DNA from: Euphorbia lathyris
Taxonomy: Eukaryota; Streptophyta; Magnoliopsida; Malpighiales; Euphorbiaceae
Assembly (NCBI RefSeq): GCF_963576675.1
Contig: NC_088911.1
Coordinates: 90,673,256-90,737,255 of the forward strand
Reading direction: 5' to 3'
DNA length: 64,000 nucleotides
Shown here: piece after piece, positions 11,389-22,158 of the stretch
Layout of the letters: each line of letters opens with the position of its first letter
Numbering within the stretch: the first letter of the stretch is position 1
Translations under genes and position numbers: made by a program
Notes under the pieces: model-generated
What the model saw: only the letters and a program-made list of their open reading frames with translations
The model's database searches: none
Told to the model about the DNA's origin: nothing

Positions 11389-12955
11389 ACATCCCAATTA
11401 GGTTAGCACCCCTAACGCACTTAACCAACCCTGAATATTATTAATAAAAAATAGAAAATTACAAAAGAGGGAGAAAATTAAAGGAAACGAATATGAACAA
11501 CATTACAAAGGTCATCGAAAACATGAGATTGGCAAAAATAAGGCGCAGAGTACCACCAGTGGAGCGCTGACGCAAATTTTCCAAAACAGGTAAGACAATC
11601 CGCAACTTGATTACCTTCCATGTAGATATGAGTGATTCTGCAGTTCATAGACAAGCAACGTGATAATCAACTTAACCATTCTTGCTTAATCCTCCATGGA
11701 ACCGAAATAGATTTTTCACTTAGCAACTTAACCGCATATGCCGAGTCAGATTCAATCCACAATGTGCCAGCCTCTTTCTCAGGCAGCTTCAATAGCAAAG
11801 ACGATCACCATCAGCTCAGCCGTATGAGCATAAGATTCGGCAATGTGAAAGGTGAAACAACCCGTTACAAAACCTCTTCCATTTCTGAAAATCCCACCAG
11901 CGCCAGCTATGTCAGGAGCACCCTCCGCAGCCCCGTCGGTATTTACCTTAATCCAGCCTGTCGGGGGCAGACCCCAGCGCACCGTAGTGAAGTCCGGTTC
12001 CGGAGGTGGCCTGACCCGAGACGTTGAAGAGGAGGTCCATTTAGGCTCGTGGAAGAGGAAGAAGGGACGGTTCAGAAGAACTTGGATTGAAGGGATTTCG
12101 TTTTCAAACACAGCCAGGTTCCTGATATGCCAAATATACCAAACCATAGTAACCGTCGCCAAGTTCCACAAGCTGTGTTTCTTCGATCGGAAACGAACCG
12201 CTCTAATTACACTAAATAAAGCCTCAAATGTAGTCACAAAGCAGAGAGTAACAGCAAAGTTATTAAAGACCATCGCCCAAAGACGTCTCGCAATCCAACA
12301 CGTAACAAAAAGGTGATCCAAGGTCTCGATATTGCAATTACACAAGGCACATCTCAAAGCAAGAGAGAAGCCGCGTACCTAAAGATTAACCTGAACTGAT
12401 ATTTTCCCATGAATTACCAGCCAGCAGGCAAACGAACGATGAGGAGGGACAAATGCATTCCAGATGAAGCGATTCTAGGGAACCGTCGGTGAAACAGAGC
12501 GGAGCGAGCTGTACAGGGAATGTTTCCAAATGCAGGTGTCGGTTCCATCCCGATTACCCTGAACCCGAAGAATACGAGTCTGGACGTGTTCGGGAAGCCG
12601 GTCCAAGTTATTCCAATGAGTTATCCAGCCTGTAATTTCTCACCAGCTCAAATAGTGTGCACTAATTCTTAGGCGGAATGCCGAGCTGATTAGCGACAGA
12701 TGGGGATATCCACGAGTCGGTCCAGAAATTTAGCCGAGAGTTGTCTCTGAACCACCACACTATGTCCTCTCTAATTTGTTCATATACCCTCCTCATGGAA
12801 GACCAGACCGACGAGTTTGAGATGTATGGATTTGGTAAGCCCGAATGCGTGTGAAAGCGAGTAATCAGAAGTTTAGGGATGAAGCCGTCGCCTTTTAAAA
12901 GTTTCCAATTGAAAGAAGTGCTGAATTAAACATACCCATGTTTTTAATTTCCAGT
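11389..12955 (-). pseudogene. LINE fragment: zf-RVT and RNase H end of ORF2
   Basis: The clearest stretch is 12357-11779 (minus). It encodes a zf-RVT zinc-binding region (CALCN...HLFVTC) followed by the start of a plant RNase H domain (KVNTDGAAEG, GAGGIFRN). The frame is lost further downstream and upstream. The left edge at 11389 (ACATCCCAATTAGG) resembles the reverse complement of the 3' UTR of the LINE at 27613-27730. Endonuclease and RT are absent, so the copy is 5'-truncated near 12955. Confidence 0.8.
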
Positions 12956-13599
12956 CCACCACACTCTAAAGATTGACAATAGATACTCCAGGCAACATGT
13001 TAGTTAAATTAAATTGATCGTACTATTTATAATGGGTGTGAGATAGCCTGTTATATATACTATTATTTCTAATTGGTATAGAAAAAACTGGTTATAAATA
13101 TATTGGTCAAGACATGATTGATTGAATATTTGTAATGATTTCCTCACTTGTTCGTTAGGCTTAGATTTCTACACAGTAAATTTATATTTTGAAAAAATTG
13201 AAATTTATCTTTCAATCATTCCAAAACCAATATGTTTAGCAAGATGCTTCACATTTAGACAATGTGGTAGTAGATACTTAGATCCTAACTTATAATTGTT
13301 GTTTAAAACTATACAGCTGTATTCAATATTAATAAAGGGATTTGATGATTTTGGATAATTAGATATATGTTTGTCTCTTTGATCTCAATGATCGTAGTTT
13401 ACACTTTGTGTAATTATATTCTTTTTAATGCACCAAATAACAACAAAACCTACATATTGAAAAATACAAAAAAAAAATGTGGAATATTTGTAACAAGTTG
13501 TATTAAAAATGTGTTATAGTTTTCTATATTCTACAAATATAAGACATGTTTTTACTAACCCGCGTAAGCACATTACAAAACATATTAGTAACGCTTGCA
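12956..13599. other. AT-rich spacer, nothing recognised
   Basis: No ORF, repeat boundary or RNA gene could be supported here. Confidence 0.5.
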
Positions 13600-13608
13600 A
13601 TAGTAATA

Positions 13609-13986
13609 GGATAAATAATTTATTAGTTCCCAAGTTTTTACCTAATACACTGTTTAGTCTTTCTATTTTTAAAAACTCATTTTAAGGTCCTTATCTTTTA
13701 CCAATATTAACCTTGTGGTCCTTTTATCTATTTTTTTAGATTTTTAACCAAACATATCTTAGCTTTTAGGACAACCACAGTACAATACAAGTTGATCATG
13801 TTACTCTGTTATTTTATATATGTCTATTTATGCTAAAATATAACGGTTACAAATCTTAAAAAACTAGACAAAAGGACCAAATGGTTAATATTGGTAAAAG
13901 TTAGGAACCTTATAATGAGTTTTTCAAAAGAGGGGGACTAAACAGTGTGTTAGGTAAAAACTATGAGACTAATAAATTATTTATCC
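13609..13986. mobile_element. Mutator-like MITE with 9-bp target repeat
   Basis: The 378-bp element has long imperfect terminal inverted repeats: the left arm starts GGATAAATAATTTATTAG and the right arm is its complement. It is flanked by identical 9-bp repeats ATAGTAATA at 13600-13608 and 13987-13995. A 9-bp target duplication is typical of the Mutator superfamily. There is no coding capacity. Confidence 0.8.
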
Positions 13987-13995
13987 ATAGTAATA

Positions 13996-14937
13996 GGCTA
14001 GCCCGTTAAAAATACCCGTGATTTTTCCTATTACTAATGACGCTTTGTTTCATTAGTGCGATTTGGATCGAAGTTTATGATCTACCAATTGGAGCAATGT
14101 CTAAATATGTAAATAAACATATTTAGAATTTCACTAGTGAGTGATCTCAATAATAAAACTAACCTAAAAAGCTAGTTCATCCGAATTAGGGTTTGGGTAG
14201 ATGCTCATAAAAATGGAAAAGATAAAAAAAAATCTCAAAATCAGTGGGTATTCATCTCTTTCAAACAAGAAAAATTGGACATTTTTTCCTATTTATATGG
14301 TTTGCTAGGACACTCTGAAAGATTTTGTGAGATTATTCGAGTTTCATATTTTCGAATCATTGTCGAAGGCCTCAAGAATGACTGATATCACCAACAGAAC
14401 CATCGTCCAATGCCTCAAAAAAAGGCTTGAAAGGCTCGACTCTAACTGGTTTAACAACTATATAGCTATAGGTGAAATGCCTTTCTCACTCACATACGGG
14501 ACATAAGCATTTGTCCTAGTCGAGATAGGGTTCCAGTCCCCCGCAAACCATCTACTATGAAGCAAACAACGAGACCAACATGTGACATCAGTTGGATCTC
14601 CTAAAAGAAAAAGGAGAAAAATTCCTCGTATGCATGGATGATAAAATTACACTTTGAAAAGGTTAAGGAAAAATCTCTTAAAAAAACTGTAAATTTCTTT
14701 CCAATTAATTTCCATTAAAATTCTGTTTATTTGTCAAATTTTGGATTGAAAAAAAAGAAATTCCAATATTTAACGAGAGTATATTTTACTACATAATATT
14801 TTTCGAATAAAGTATAAACTTTCATATGATTTTCACCTTTTTTTTTAAAGAAAATTTAGCTATCTAACCTTCTATTATTTAATTGCCATTAACTTTAGAT
14901 CAAATATACATGAATATTATAATTAAATACAAAACTA
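13996..14937. other. Spacer without recognised genes
   Basis: AT-rich sequence with no supported ORF or repeat boundary. Confidence 0.45.
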
Positions 14938-15165
14938 CAATTAAGTCATATCACTAAATTTCATTCTTAATATATCATTATTCTCCATATATTATGATTT
15001 TACACCATAATTCAAAAATTCTAAATTTCAATTCATAAAACATAAACTCTAAAAAATATATTTTAGACTTCTAATTTATAAATTTTAATCCTTAAAATAT
15101 ATTAAAAATACTGTTTTTATTAGTTTGATATAATCTAAAATTATAACAAAGTAAGCATAGTCTAA
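14938..15165 (+). repeat. Dispersed AT-rich repeat, copy 1
   Basis: It is clearly similar to about 47515-47745 (same strand) and about 49472-49717 (opposite strand). Shared landmarks include CATAAACTCTAAAAAATATA and TTCTAATTTATAAATT. Element type unknown; edges are approximate. Confidence 0.65.
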
Positions 15166-15180
15166 CACCTTGACTAATAT

Positions 15181-15388
15181 GGAAAAAAATCTTCTGTCCC
15201 GAATTCCCTGTCCCCTTCTCTGTCCCCTATTCAATTTTTGACACGTGTCCCTTTTATCTTACTTTATTGCTACTAATTATGGTTAGATATATTTAACTTT
15301 GGTTAAAGTGTAGTTAACGGGACACGTGTCAAAAATTGAATGGGGGACAGAGAAGGTGACAGGAATTCGGGACAGAAGATTTTTTTCC
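15181..15388. repeat. Fold-back element with ~70-bp inverted arms
   Basis: Left arm 15181-15250 and right arm about 15320-15388 are near-perfect reverse complements. Each starts GGAAAAAAATCTTCTGTCCC from its outer end, and each carries ACACGTGTC, whose CACGTG core is a G-box. I found no target-site duplication. The element ends 75 bp before the ATG of the next gene, so it lies in that gene's promoter or 5' UTR. Confidence 0.75.
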
Positions 15389-15463
15389 GCAAATTTGGAC
15401 CTTATCCTCCTGTATGTGCGCGCGCGCCTTTTTGCAAGTGAAGTTCGCCTCTTTCGCTGAACT

Positions 15464-18400
15464 ATGCGGGTCTTATTATGCTCTACTCCTGCTTATCCTG
15501 CGCAGTCAGTAAGAGTTTCGATGCCCACTGTTAGAGTTCATTCAAGTTCACAGGTTTCATTCCAGCAACATGACCATCCATTTGCTCCAGAGGTAAGAAA
15601 TGATAAAACCCAGCGCTATTTGGCTGTGTAGAAAATGCACAAAACTACGAAACTGCTGTGAAATTTGTTATGCTCGATCAGAATCCGACCAATTAAATTT
15701 GTTGGTGGAAAGAACGTCTTAGTTCAAAAATCCTCTTATTCTCTGGTTGCCTTCTGAAGAAGTGCTGAAACCAGTAGGGTACTATGAAATTCAATACATC
15801 CTCACAGCTTTAGTTTCTTTCTGATTATGTTAGTTCAATTATTCAGCATCTGCAATCAAATATCTACTATATACTATTACTCATTCCCTATAATTCGTGG
15901 TGATTTGTTCTATTGTTGTGAATTGTTAACTATTAGGGGAAATTATCATCTAGAATGTATCGTTTCTCTGCCACATAGGGATTGGTGTAGGTTTTTAGGT
16001 ACACAAAGATCCCTGATAAGAACATGAGACTCAAGCCAACAGCAGTTGTAGCTTGGTTAGGATAGGATGGGATAAAGTCGAACATATGCAAATCTTCTGT
16101 ATCTTATGTTCATGTATGACGAATTACTGACACAAACTTTGAAGCACAAAAGAATGATCATATTTCCAGTTTTGGATTCTCTGTATGCTTTAGCTCTGGT
16201 GCTTTGTTGTCTTAAGTGCCAACTTCCAAGTCCCTATGCATATGGCTGATGTGCTCGGTTTTTTCCTTATCTTACTTTTATCATTTGTTTTTGGATTGTG
16301 GATGGGGAAACAAAAAAAGGTTGTGAAAGCCCTAGATTCCTTACATTCAGAATTCAGAGCTGTGGATTACTTGGTGGCTTGCAATACCTCCCGTGTTCTT
16401 AAAGCTTTTCAGAATGCTCGTGTTGGATCTCATGTAAGTGAACATGATATCTAGATGTAGCTTGCAAACATAAGCTTAATAAATGTGATGTGATTGTATG
16501 GTAATAAAGTGCCATATAACTTTTATGCATTCTAAAATTGTTCATTGACATGGAAAATACACATAACTTATGTTTCAGCTATATTGCATCCAAATTCGTA
16601 GGCCCTGTTCATTCTACTTGTAAATATTAGACAAGTAACATGAAGGCATCTTTCACCTCATAATCATTCTGATTAGCATTAGTTTTGGTCCCATGTACCT
16701 CCCTAGAAGGTGACGAGAGTTATCTTTCTGATGGAGTAAGTTCTTTGAAGTTGCTATTCTTATACTGATGCTTATGATCAGCACTTTGCTGGATCTACTG
16801 GCTATGGTCATGACGAAGCTGGGGGGCGTGAAACACTTGACCAAGTCTTTGCAGAAATTGTAGGAGCGGAATCTGCAATAGTTCGGTCTCAGGTGTTTCT
16901 ATATATTTTTTATTTGTACTTATGAGTGTTTTTTTTGTCCAATTAGAATTGTTGTTAACCCTATCTATCCCTTCTCTCTCATTAGTTTTTCTCAGGAACT
17001 CATGCCATTACTTGCGCTTTGTTTGCTTTCTTGAGGCCAGGGGATGAGGTTAGTTTATTTTCTTGTTACCTGCATTTTGCTATTTATTAGAATTTTGTTT
17101 TGGTTGTAAATACTAAATAGTGTTCTTTGTCACTTTGTTTCCATGGTATGGATTTAGATTAACTGGATTGTCAGCTCTTGGCAGTTGCTGGTGCTCCTTA
17201 TGACACCTTAGAAGAAGTTATCGGGAAGCGGGATGCTCATGGAATGGGTTCTCTGAAAGATTTTGGAGTGGAGTACCGAGAAGTTCCAGTAAGTTACTAG
17301 TAGCTGATGAAAAAAATGATTTGGCTTCTTATTATGAGCATTTTATCCACATTATTCTGTTTCAGCTTGCTGAAGATGGTGGACTTGATTGGCAAGCACT
17401 TACGACTGCTGTAAAACCTCACACAAAATGCGCTCTTATACAGAGGTCTTGTGGTTATTCATGGCGACGAAGTTTAAGCGTAAATGAGATAGGAAGAGCT
17501 ATAAAGATGATCAAGGTCAACCTATACAAATTCATTATGATTCTTAAACATTTTTGTCTTGGGTGTCACTGAAGTTGGTTCACTCCAACAGTGTCTTAAA
17601 AATGCTTCTTCATTTCATCCTATTTATCTCATGGTTCTCTCCCAGGCTGCATCATAAACTGCAATGAACGCCCTCGAAACTCCTTTCGTTAACATTTTTG
17701 TCTGGCAAGAGATGCAAGAATATGAATAACCAGTCCTTTTCATTTGTAATGTTGACAATTTTTTATCCTAATAATGCTCTTTCAAATATATACTTGCAGA
17801 TGCAAAATCCCAACTGCTTGGTCATGGTGGACAATTGTTATGGAGAATTTGTTGAAAAAATTGAACCTTCAATGGTGGTATGTTTAATAACCTATATTAC
17901 TTCATAAATGGAGTAACATGCATTTTGACTGAAGACCGGGCAGGGTGCAGATCTGATTGCAGGGAGTTTTATAAAAAATCCTGGTGGAACCATTGCACCT
18001 TGTGGTGGATATGTTGCAGGAAGAAGAAAATGGGTAGAAGCAGCAGCAGCTCGTCTTTCTGCACCTGGGCTTGGGATAGATTGTGGCTCAACCCCTGGTG
18101 ATATTATGCGAACTTATTTCCAGGGGCTGTTCCTCTCGCCTCAAATGGTTGGTGAGGCAATCAAGGTGCTGGATTCTGTACATTTCTTTAACATATTTTT
18201 CTTATATCTTACTGGAAGTGGAGTTAAATTTCTTCTGATATATTAGGGAACCTTTCTGATTGCTGAAGTCATGGCATCTAAAGGGTATAAGGTTCAGCCT
18301 CTACCCCGTGTCACACGTCATGATACAGTTCAGGTTTGTTATCCTATCTTATATCCTACTTATGTGAACCTTCACAAATATGTAGCAGCTTAGACTGTTT

Positions 18401-19719
18401 GTTGGATAGGATGAGTTTGCTAATGATTGCACTTTGCAAGCCCCTAAAACCTTTTTTTCCCCTTCTACTTTACATATTTAGACTTGTTCAAGGGTGCAGG
18501 CATGCCCAAGTCCACCTTATAGGTTATAACACTGGGCTTGGACATCCCTTTTTCTTATATGCCTGGCACGACTCGCCCCATACCCAAGTAGGCACTTGGC
18601 CTAGCTTGAGGTTATGCCTAAAGTGTAAGTCTGGTGTAGTCCTATATACACTCACACACATATTATTGAAGAAAATACTTTATATTGTATTTTATGTTGG
18701 ATTTGATGATATTAATGAACATTATATTGTATGCAACTGGTTTTGTTTTTTTTTTTCAAATAAAAATATTTTATAGGTGGATTGTACTAAGCTGAAGTTG
18801 GGAAAAGATATAGGCCCACATAGGTGGGCTGGACCAGGCTTGGTTAAACATTTTTTTGAAAATATGCCCTGTCAGTTGGCCTTACTCGACCCATGAACAG
18901 GCATACTGATCTGTCAGTTTTTGCTGCTTCATAGTATTGCTTGTATTGGATGCATCTCTACAAGCAAATTAAAATGCTTTTGACAAATGAAAACGCTAAA
19001 GCTGTTAGCTCAGTAGCCATAGTCATCACACAAATGATCTCACATACAATTTCACTTGTTTTGCTGTGCTTTTCAGGCAGTCCAGCTTGGAAGCCGTGAA
19101 AGCCTTATTTCTTTCTGTGAAGCCGTGCAGAGAAGCTCACCAGTATCGTCATTCACTAAACCGGTTCCTGGCTCAACTCCTGGATATGCATCAGAGGTCT
19201 GGCTATAGTTATAATGATTCTAAAGCAGGCTTTTCTTTCATAAATTATGATATCACTTGCCTTGAAAATATCCTTGATGGTTGTAGTTTTCATTACTAAT
19301 CAGTATTTCTTCCATGTTTCTAGTTAATAAAAAATCATGAAAGTAGAAAAGGATATTGAAGTCTCATATACTGGATCAAAGTTAGGACGTCAAAAGAATG
19401 CATCCTACCGAGTGTATCTTATGTTGAATCAATGTGGCACGAGTATGACATATATAATATATATCAGGTGATATTTGCTGACGGAACCTTCATTGATGGG
19501 AGTACAAGTGAATTGTCATGTGATGGGCCTCTTAGAGAGCCATTTGCGGTATTCTGCCAGGTGTGCTTTGGTGATGTTTGTTATTCCTCTGTGCTTTGAT
19601 TAATCCAACATCTGAAGTAAGAGTAGTGAATTCTGCTTATGGTTCAATTTTCGGTGCAGGGTGGCACGCACTGGACACAATGGGGACTAGTTCTTGGAGA
19701 GGTTTTGAAATCCATATGA
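15464..19719 (+). CDS. Methionine gamma-lyase-fold (aluminium-resistance family) protein, 12 exons
   Basis: Exons: 15464-15592, 16320-16433, 16782-16892, 16986-17048, 17175-17288, 17366-17515, 17800-17877, 17944-18165, 18247-18333, 19077-19196, 19468-19560, 19660-19719. They join to 446 residues with GT-AG borders, and every intron is phase 0. The product belongs to the PLP-dependent Met_gamma_lyase / aluminium-resistance family. Landmarks are GGRETLDQVFAEIVGAESA, FFSGTHAI, VDNCYGEF (D238) and the probable PLP lysine K264 in SFIKNPGGTIAP. The C-terminus is GGTHWTQWGLVLGEVLKSI. The first ~43 residues are Ser/Val/Arg-rich with almost no acid, which fits an organelle transit peptide (inference). 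The exact plant reaction is not established from sequence; C-S lyase chemistry is the family expectation. ATG 15464 gives a start compatible with the family length. A second in-frame ATG at 16236 just upstream of exon 2 is a possible alternative start. Confidence 0.92.
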
Positions 19720-20611
19720 TCATCCTAAATTCTCTTCCAAAGACAGTGGTTTTTCAGCGAGACTTGTATATGGTTGACCAAATCTCTGCAGCGGATGCCA
19801 TCAAGCCATTTGTCGTTCTTTCAGAAGCCGTTTTGAGGTGAGTTCTGGATCATGCATAAAATAAGCATGCTTGTCTATTATGTCCCGAGGGAGCTCTCCG
19901 GAAGCAATTCTGGATCATCTGTTTGATCAAAGCAAATATTTTCTTGTGTTTTTATGCTACTTTTGAATAGGAGAAGTGGAGATGTTACCATCAATTTCTT
20001 ATTCTACTCCACCAAATTAATTATTCAACCTCCATCTGAATCTCCTTCTGGGAATTGTCAGTTTTTTTTGGTTTAAATTATATTTTCAGCTTTTATACAA
20101 TCGTTGAATATTTATTGCCATTTATGAAAGGAGAAATGCTCTTTATCGCTAATATGGTGGTGGATGGATTATTATCAGAGGTTCAGAACTAGAGTTGTGC
20201 ACATTAAAATTATTTCACAATGTTTCAGCAAAATAAGATGTCATATGTACCACTACTTATATATGTAGAATTAGCTATAAGTATTTTCTAAGTATTTTCT
20301 AAGTTAATTTGTATTCTTTAAATAGATTGACTGACTTGAACATTTATTTAAATTTACTGCTAGCTCACTGTTTTTTTTTATACATATGAAATTAGATAAT
20401 TAACTAATAAATTAAGATTAATTGATTAAAAGTTTCATAAAAAAATAAATTAATTTTATTTTTGTTACAATTTAAGTTAATTTATTCATCAAATTTAAGT
20501 TTGTGAATATGAATTTTAGAAAAGGAAAAAAACATTTAAACCTATCATCAATTCAATTTTTACTCAATAAGTCCATTATATTTCAAAGGGAAAAGTATAA
20601 AAATATATTCC
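19720..20611. other. 3' UTR and spacer after the lyase-like gene
   Basis: The first few hundred bases are probably 3' UTR; an AT-rich spacer follows. No further gene is seen before the LINE. Confidence 0.5.
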
Positions 20612-20745
20612 GTGGTTTGACAACATGCTTTATCACATTCACAGATGGACCAAGATAATACCATGAGGAAGCCTGCGATGACCTAGCCGCCAGCCGCCGC
20701 TACCCTAGCCGCCGCTGCCACCGCCCTTCTTGCCCCTCTCCGATC

Positions 20746-22158
20746 ATGAATCCGCCGCCCCAAGATCATCTAGATGCATCATTCTCTATTGCGCACATGT
20801 TCAGCAGGAAGGCGTTCGACAAATTCACCAGCAAACGTTCGATTGTGGACGAGAGCACTGCGTCTCCTTCTGCGCGGCCGCACCAAACTCCAAAGGTTTC
20901 TTTTGCAGCGGCTGTAGCAAGTTCAATCCCTCTGATTGCTACGCCCGCTTCAGCGAAAATCACAGACGAGGGAGGCTTCAAGGCTATTCGAATCCCATAG
21001 GCAATCTACAATGAAAGGCTGCAATCCTGTAAGCATTCTGTCATCAGTCGATTTCATTTAACAAAGGGAGACTCGCCATGGAAACATTCGGATCTAAAAC
21101 TAAAATTGAATCAGATATGGCACAGAAACATGGATTGGAAGCTAATTTCTTTGGGTAAAGGATTTTACCACATCATTATGCCTACTGATAGCTCTCTTCA
21201 GGATATCTGGAGCACAGGCGCTATATCCTTGAAGCCAGGAATCCTTCGATTCACACCGTGGTCGCCTGGGTTCAATCCAGACTCTCACAAAACAACATCG
21301 GCTCAAGTATGGGTCCGTTTCTATAACTTGCCTTGGGAATTTTGGGACACTAGAATTATTGCAGGTATAGCAAGGGCTGTGGGTGTTCCAATCCGTTTTG
21401 ATCAGAACACGGTTAATAGGGAGTTTGGGCATTATGCTAGAGTTTTGATTGATGTCGATTTAGCAAAAGAGTTGCAGACAAAGCTTCGAATTGATACTGA
21501 CAAACATATGCAATGGGTTTATCTTGAATACGAGCGTCTACCCTCTTTATGTAGTATTTGTTCCTCTATTGGACATTCAGCGGTTCAGTGTCGACGTAAC
21601 AGCAAGCCTGGGACTCACACCAACACAAATGCTAGTAAGGACACAGATAACAGGCAAAAAACGGTGCCCAGAAGTCGTTCTTCATCCAGGCAGCCGGGAT
21701 GGAGGGCGACGGATAGGCAATCACAACCGGCTACAGAATCAGATAACTCAACTTCTGGGTTGCAGATGGTGCTTCACAAATCTGAAATGAACTCTACAGG
21801 GATGGAAAACAAAGAGGATCAAACAGCCAGCAGAACTCGAGAATGGGGTTTGGAGGACAACGTTTTGCACTCTCAGCCCCCAGATCTATCCCGACCCCTG
21901 TACTTCAATCAGTATGAGGCAGACAGTTCGGTACTACAGCAGCCTGTGGATCTATCTAAGCCGATTTCCTTCCAATTTGACAGTGCAGAAGACGCATTGC
22001 GGCAGCCTGAGGATCCCAACACCGCGGGTGCGGATTCTTTACAGATTATGGGATCGAAGGATGAATGGCATACTGTTAGCAAAAAGAACAAAAAATCTGA
22101 TATTCAATCTTATCAACGCTCCAAGAGAAGGAGCCGCCCACCATCCAGATACCAATGA
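20746..22158 (+). pseudogene. LINE ORF1, DUF4283 and zinc knuckle, one nonsense codon
   Basis: From ATG 20746 the frame is open to TAG 20998-21000 and then continues in the same frame to TGA 22156-22158. It has a DUF4283-type RNA-binding region (LRFTPWSPGFNPD, QVWVRFYNLPWEFWD, GHYARVLIDVDLAKEL) followed by a CCHC knuckle CSICSSIGHSAVQC and a Ser/Gln-rich tail. It is the nucleic-acid chaperone-like partner of ORF2. Its stop overlaps the ORF2 start codon as ATGA. Confidence 0.85.

Noticed and set aside
15181..15388. Assigning the fold-back to Mutator or hAT
   Set aside because: No target duplication of any length could be found.
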